The notes below the pieces were generated by a model. The model made no database searches, was not told the origin of the DNA, and saw nothing but the letters and a program-made list of their open reading frames with translations. 6,801 bases of DNA from Pseudomonadota bacterium. Its GTDB lineage: Bacteria > Pseudomonadota > Gammaproteobacteria > Pseudomonadales > Pseudomonadaceae. A program made the position numbers and the translations under genes. Below, piece after piece: positions 4,313 through 6,801 of the stretch (positions are counted from its first letter, which is position 1; every line of letters starts with the position of its first letter). The DNA is taken from NCBI GenBank assembly GCA_023431055.1, contig JAEYXX010000056.1, positions 1 to 6,801 on the forward strand. The letters are read 5' to 3'.

Positions 4313-6631
4313 TCATTCCAACCAGCCCCGCACCCAGTCCATCACCGACTCGACCGGTGCCTGGATACCGCAAGCGGAGCCCGGGGCAGGTTCGCTGCCG
4401 CGAATATAAGGCATCTGTACCGCATTCGGGCAACCCGACGCCGAACCCAGACCGGTCTGACGATCGACCCAGGCCTGGGTCACGTTGTCCGGCATCGGCA
4501 TGTCCAGTGGCAGCGGGTCGGCCTTGCGCATGAAACCGGTCCAGACCTGCAACGCGCCAGTTGCGCCGGTCAGCGGGGTCGGGCCGTTGTCGTCGCGTCC
4601 CAGCCATACCACCGACAGCAGATCCTGGCTGAAACCGGCGAACCAGCTGTCTCGCGAATCGTTACTGGTACCGGTTTTGCCCGCCAGATTCAGCGAGCTG
4701 GGCAGTTGACTGTAAACCGAACGCCCCGTGCCTTCACGCATGGTGCGCTGCATGGCGTTCTGCACCAGGTAGATGGCACCTGGATCGAAACGCTGCTGAA
4801 TCTTGAATGGATAGCGCCCCAGCGGCTCGCCATCGGCAGTGAGCACGCTGCGGATACCACGCAATGGCGTGTTGAAGCCACCATTGGCCAGGGTCTGATA
4901 CATGCCTGTCACTTCCATCGGGGTCAGCGCGCCAGCCCCGAGCAACATCGACGGATAGGCCGGCCACTTGCGCTCGACGCCCAGTCTTTCGAGGGTCTTG
5001 AGCACGTTGGGTACACCGATTTCCAGGCCGAGCTTGGCGGTGGACAGGTTGTAGGACTGCGCCAGCCCCTGATACAGGTAAATGGTGCCGTGAGCCTTGC
5101 GGTCGTAATTCTGCGGCGTCCAGACCTGGCCATCCTGCCCCTTGATGGAGAATGGCTCGTCCTCCAGCCAGCTGGTCAAGGTGTACTGACTCGGGCGCTC
5201 CAGTGCCGAAAGGTAGATCGCCGGCTTGATCAGCGAGCCAATCGGCCGCACCGCATCCAGAGCGCGGTTGAAACCGGCGAAGCGCGGCTGGCGGCTGCCG
5301 ATCAGGGCCTGAATCTCACCCGTCTCCGGGTTGGTCACCACCATGCCCGCCTGCACCTCATCCACCCCCTTGCGTCCGGCAAGGCGCTTGAGCGTCTCGG
5401 CCAGCGCCTCTTCGGCCTTGAGCTGAAGGATCGGGTCGAAACTGGTGAAGATACGCAGGCCTTCCTCGGTCAGATCCTGCTCTCGGTAGTCTTCGCGCAG
5501 CTGACGCTTGACCAGATCGAGGAACGCAGGGAACGAGCTGTCTGCCATGCTGCCGCGCGTGGTAACGCCCAACGGCTTCTGCTTGGCAGCGGCAGCCTCT
5601 TCCGGGGTGATGGAACCTTGCTCGGCGAGCAGATCGATCACCAGATTGCGTCGCGCCAGCGCGCGCTCGGGATTGCGCCGTGGGTTGAAATAGGTCGGCC
5701 CCTTGACCATGCCCACCAGCAAGGCGACCTGCTCCAGCTTCAGCTCGGAAACCGGCTGGCTGAAGAAGTACTGACTGGCCAACCCGAAACCATGCACGGC
5801 GCGCTGGCCATCCTGACCGAGGAACACCTCGTTCATATAGGCCTCGAGAATCTCGCGCTTGTCGTAATGCAGCTCCAGCAGCACGGCCATCATCGCTTCG
5901 GTGACCTTGCGCAACAGGGTGCGCTCGTTGGTCAGGTAGAAGTTCTTCACCAACTGCTGGGTCAGGGTACTGCCGCCCTGCACCAGACGCCCCGACGTGG
6001 CGTTGATCCACAGCGCGCGAGCGATGCCCTTGGGCGATACACCGAAGTGCTCGAAATAGTCGCGGTCCTCGACCGCAACCAGGGCATCGATCAGATAGGC
6101 CGGCACCTGATCCAGCTTGATCAGGATGCGATCCTCCTGATGCGCCGGATAAAGACCGCCAATCAGCATCGGCTCGAGTCGGGCTACCGCCAGGTTGCCG
6201 CCGTTGGCCTGGGTCAGACCGGCGACGTAATCGCCAGAGAAGCGCACGCGCACCTTCTGCGACGGCTCAGCGCCTTCATAGAACTGAAAGCCGCGACTGT
6301 GTAATTCGATGTTGTTACCGGCCACCGACACTGCGCCCGGCCCGTTGACCGTGCTCTCGCGGCGGTAGCCCAGCGCATCGAGTTCACGCAGGAAGTCGTC
6401 CTTGGCCAGCTTCTGCCCGACGAAAAGTTCCAGCGGCCGGGCGTAGACCTTGGCGGGCACCGTCCAGCGCTTGCCGGAGAATTTCTCCTGCACCACGGCA
6501 TCGAGGTAAACGGCGAAACCGGCAAGAATCACCAGACCAACCAGACCGAGCTTGAGGCCCCAGGCAAACCAGGGACGCATACCGGACGAGCGGGATTTTT
6601 TGTTTGAGCGGGGGGAGCGTTTTCGAGTCAT
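4313..6631 (-). CDS. mrcB: Penicillin-binding protein 1B, bifunctional peptidoglycan glycosyltransferase/transpeptidase
   Basis: Class A PBP (PonB/PBP1b) that polymerises lipid II into glycan strands and cross-links stem peptides at the inner membrane. It has 772 residues, close to the Pseudomonas length as I recall it. A basic cytoplasmic tail (1-20) precedes one membrane anchor (about 22-44). A UB2H-like regulatory domain (about 65-155) follows, where LpoP-type activators are expected to act. The GT51 domain (about 160-340) shows VEDRDYFEHFGVS with catalytic E188, QGGSTLTQQLVKNF (218-231) and ILEAYMNEVFLGQ (261-273). The transpeptidase domain (about 425-700) has SLIK with nucleophile S466, SYN (526-528) and KTGT (652-655). 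Cysteines 734 and 754 lie in the tail. All catalytic motifs are intact. The start has no Shine-Dalgarno, and a TATAAT ends 6 nt before the ATG. An internal ATG at codon 18 also lacks a ribosome site. It is first of the mrcB-lpoP-yqcC unit. Confidence 0.97.
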   Translation of the reverse strand: MTRKRSPRSNKKSRSSGMRPWFAWGLKLGLVGLVILAGFAVYLDAVVQEKFSGKRWTVPAKVYARPLELFVGQKLAKDDFLRELDALGYRRESTVNGPGAVSVAGNNIELHSRGFQFYEGAEPSQKVRVRFSGDYVAGLTQANGGNLAVARLEPMLIGGLYPAHQEDRILIKLDQVPAYLIDALVAVEDRDYFEHFGVSPKGIARALWINATSGRLVQGGSTLTQQLVKNFYLTNERTLLRKVTEAMMAVLLELHYDKREILEAYMNEVFLGQDGQRAVHGFGLASQYFFSQPVSELKLEQVALLVGMVKGPTYFNPRRNPERALARRNLVIDLLAEQGSITPEEAAAAKQKPLGVTTRGSMADSSFPAFLDLVKRQLREDYREQDLTEEGLRIFTSFDPILQLKAEEALAETLKRLAGRKGVDEVQAGMVVTNPETGEIQALIGSRQPRFAGFNRALDAVRPIGSLIKPAIYLSALERPSQYTLTSWLEDEPFSIKGQDGQVWTPQNYDRKAHGTIYLYQGLAQSYNLSTAKLGLEIGVPNVLKTLERLGVERKWPAYPSMLLGAGALTPMEVTGMYQTLANGGFNTPLRGIRSVLTADGEPLGRYPFKIQQRFDPGAIYLVQNAMQRTMREGTGRSVYSQLPSSLNLAGKTGTSNDSRDSWFAGFSQDLLSVVWLGRDDNGPTPLTGATGALQVWTGFMRKADPLPLDMPMPDNVTQAWVDRQTGLGSASGCPNAVQMPYIRGSEPAPGSACGIQAPVESVMDWVRGWLE

Positions 6632-6637
6632 GGCGGG

Positions 6638-6643
6638 ATTATA
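6638..6643 (-). promoter_or_regulatory. Perfect TATAAT -10 element directly upstream of mrcB
   Basis: On the minus strand TATAAT (6643-6638) lies only 6 nt (CCCGCC) before the mrcB ATG. If used, transcription would begin at or within a base or two of the start codon. The -35 positions at 15-19 bp spacing show no good TTGACA match (TGCTGG at 17 bp), so recognition would lean on the perfect -10. It may also be a chance match; other promoters farther upstream cannot be excluded. Confidence 0.45.
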
Positions 6644-6681
6644 CGCACTTTACATAGGGGCCAGCAGGCCGCCTGGATGGT

Positions 6682-6709
6682 TTGCAGAGCAGCTCACAGC
6701 GGCCATAAT
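6682..6709 (+). promoter_or_regulatory. Putative sigma70 promoter of the rightmost gene
   Basis: TTGCAG (6682-6687) and CATAAT (6704-6709) are spaced 16 bp apart on the plus strand. The -10 matches at 5 of 6 positions; the -35 matches at 3, including the key TTG. The expected start is near 6716, about 30 nt before the GTG. It lies back to back with the mrcB -10 within a 114-bp divergent spacer. Confidence 0.45.
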
Positions 6710-6745
6710 GCCCAGCTCGAACAGCGTCTAGAACAAGGATCGAAC

Positions 6746-6801
6746 GTGAGCCAAGCCCTGATTGCCGCATTGCAGAACCCGGCCCTGTATCCGCATCCTG
6801 T
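6746..6801 (+). CDS. N-terminus of a probable phosphotransferase/AAA-type ATPase protein (partial, runs off right edge)
   Basis: Only 18 full codons are present, starting at GTG with AAGGAT 5 nt upstream: MSQALIAALQNPALYPHPV. The NPALYPHPV segment resembles the start of the conserved Pseudomonas protein next to ponB (PA4701-type, a fused aminoglycoside-phosphotransferase-like and P-loop ATPase-like protein). That match is from memory of the family and the locus order. No functional motif lies within the window. It is transcribed divergently from mrcB. Confidence 0.6.
   Translation, partial: MSQALIAALQNPALYPHP

Noticed and set aside
4247..6304. 685-codon open frame on the plus strand opposite mrcB
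   Set aside because: It is long only because the high-GC codon use of mrcB removes stops on the opposite strand. The protein is Gln/Arg/His-rich without domains, and mrcB has every catalytic motif intact.

Overview
The window comes from a Pseudomonas chromosome, probably not P. aeruginosa itself. The gene order ilvI-ilvH, a DUF4124 gene, yqcC, a TPR lipoprotein gene, mrcB/ponB and a divergent phosphotransferase/ATPase-type gene matches, from memory, the PA4695-PA4701 block of P. aeruginosa. The high G+C, the strong G/C third-position bias and the protein sequences agree. Most of it is ordinary core genome. The exception is the left edge.

Left edge (1-166): on the minus strand, about 20 nt after ilvH, there is a strong intrinsic terminator. 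Eight nucleotides after its stem begins a sequence with the hallmarks of the 5' end of a group II intron: a GUGCG start, an early hairpin, and the domain I core GGAGGUGAAAGUCCUC followed by GUGUUAGCC. Placement directly behind a terminator, in the sense orientation, is the known habit of class C (IIC) introns. Only the first ~118 nt are inside the window. The rest, including any reverse transcriptase gene, lies to the left, presumably between ilvH and ilvC.

ilvIH (167-2384, minus): large and small subunits of acetohydroxyacid synthase, the first common step of valine, leucine and isoleucine synthesis. The genes are one nucleotide apart. A good sigma70 promoter lies about 260 nt upstream, so there is a long 5' leader with a hairpin just before the ilvI ribosome binding site.

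Middle (2385-3239): a 401-bp divergent intergenic region carries the ilvI promoter and leader and a promoter for a small exported DUF4124 protein on the plus strand. That gene converges with the next minus operon at a perfect 12-bp stem-loop.

mrcB-lpoP-yqcC (3239-6631, minus): the bifunctional cell-wall synthase PBP1b, the outer-membrane TPR lipoprotein that fits its activator LpoP, and a YqcC-family cytoplasmic protein translationally coupled to lpoP. PBP1b and LpoP work together in peptidoglycan polymerisation and cross-linking; the role of YqcC is unknown. A perfect TATAAT lies only 6 nt before the mrcB start codon and there is no Shine-Dalgarno, so the mrcB mRNA may be leaderless. The right end (6746-6801, plus) holds the first 18 codons of a divergently transcribed gene.
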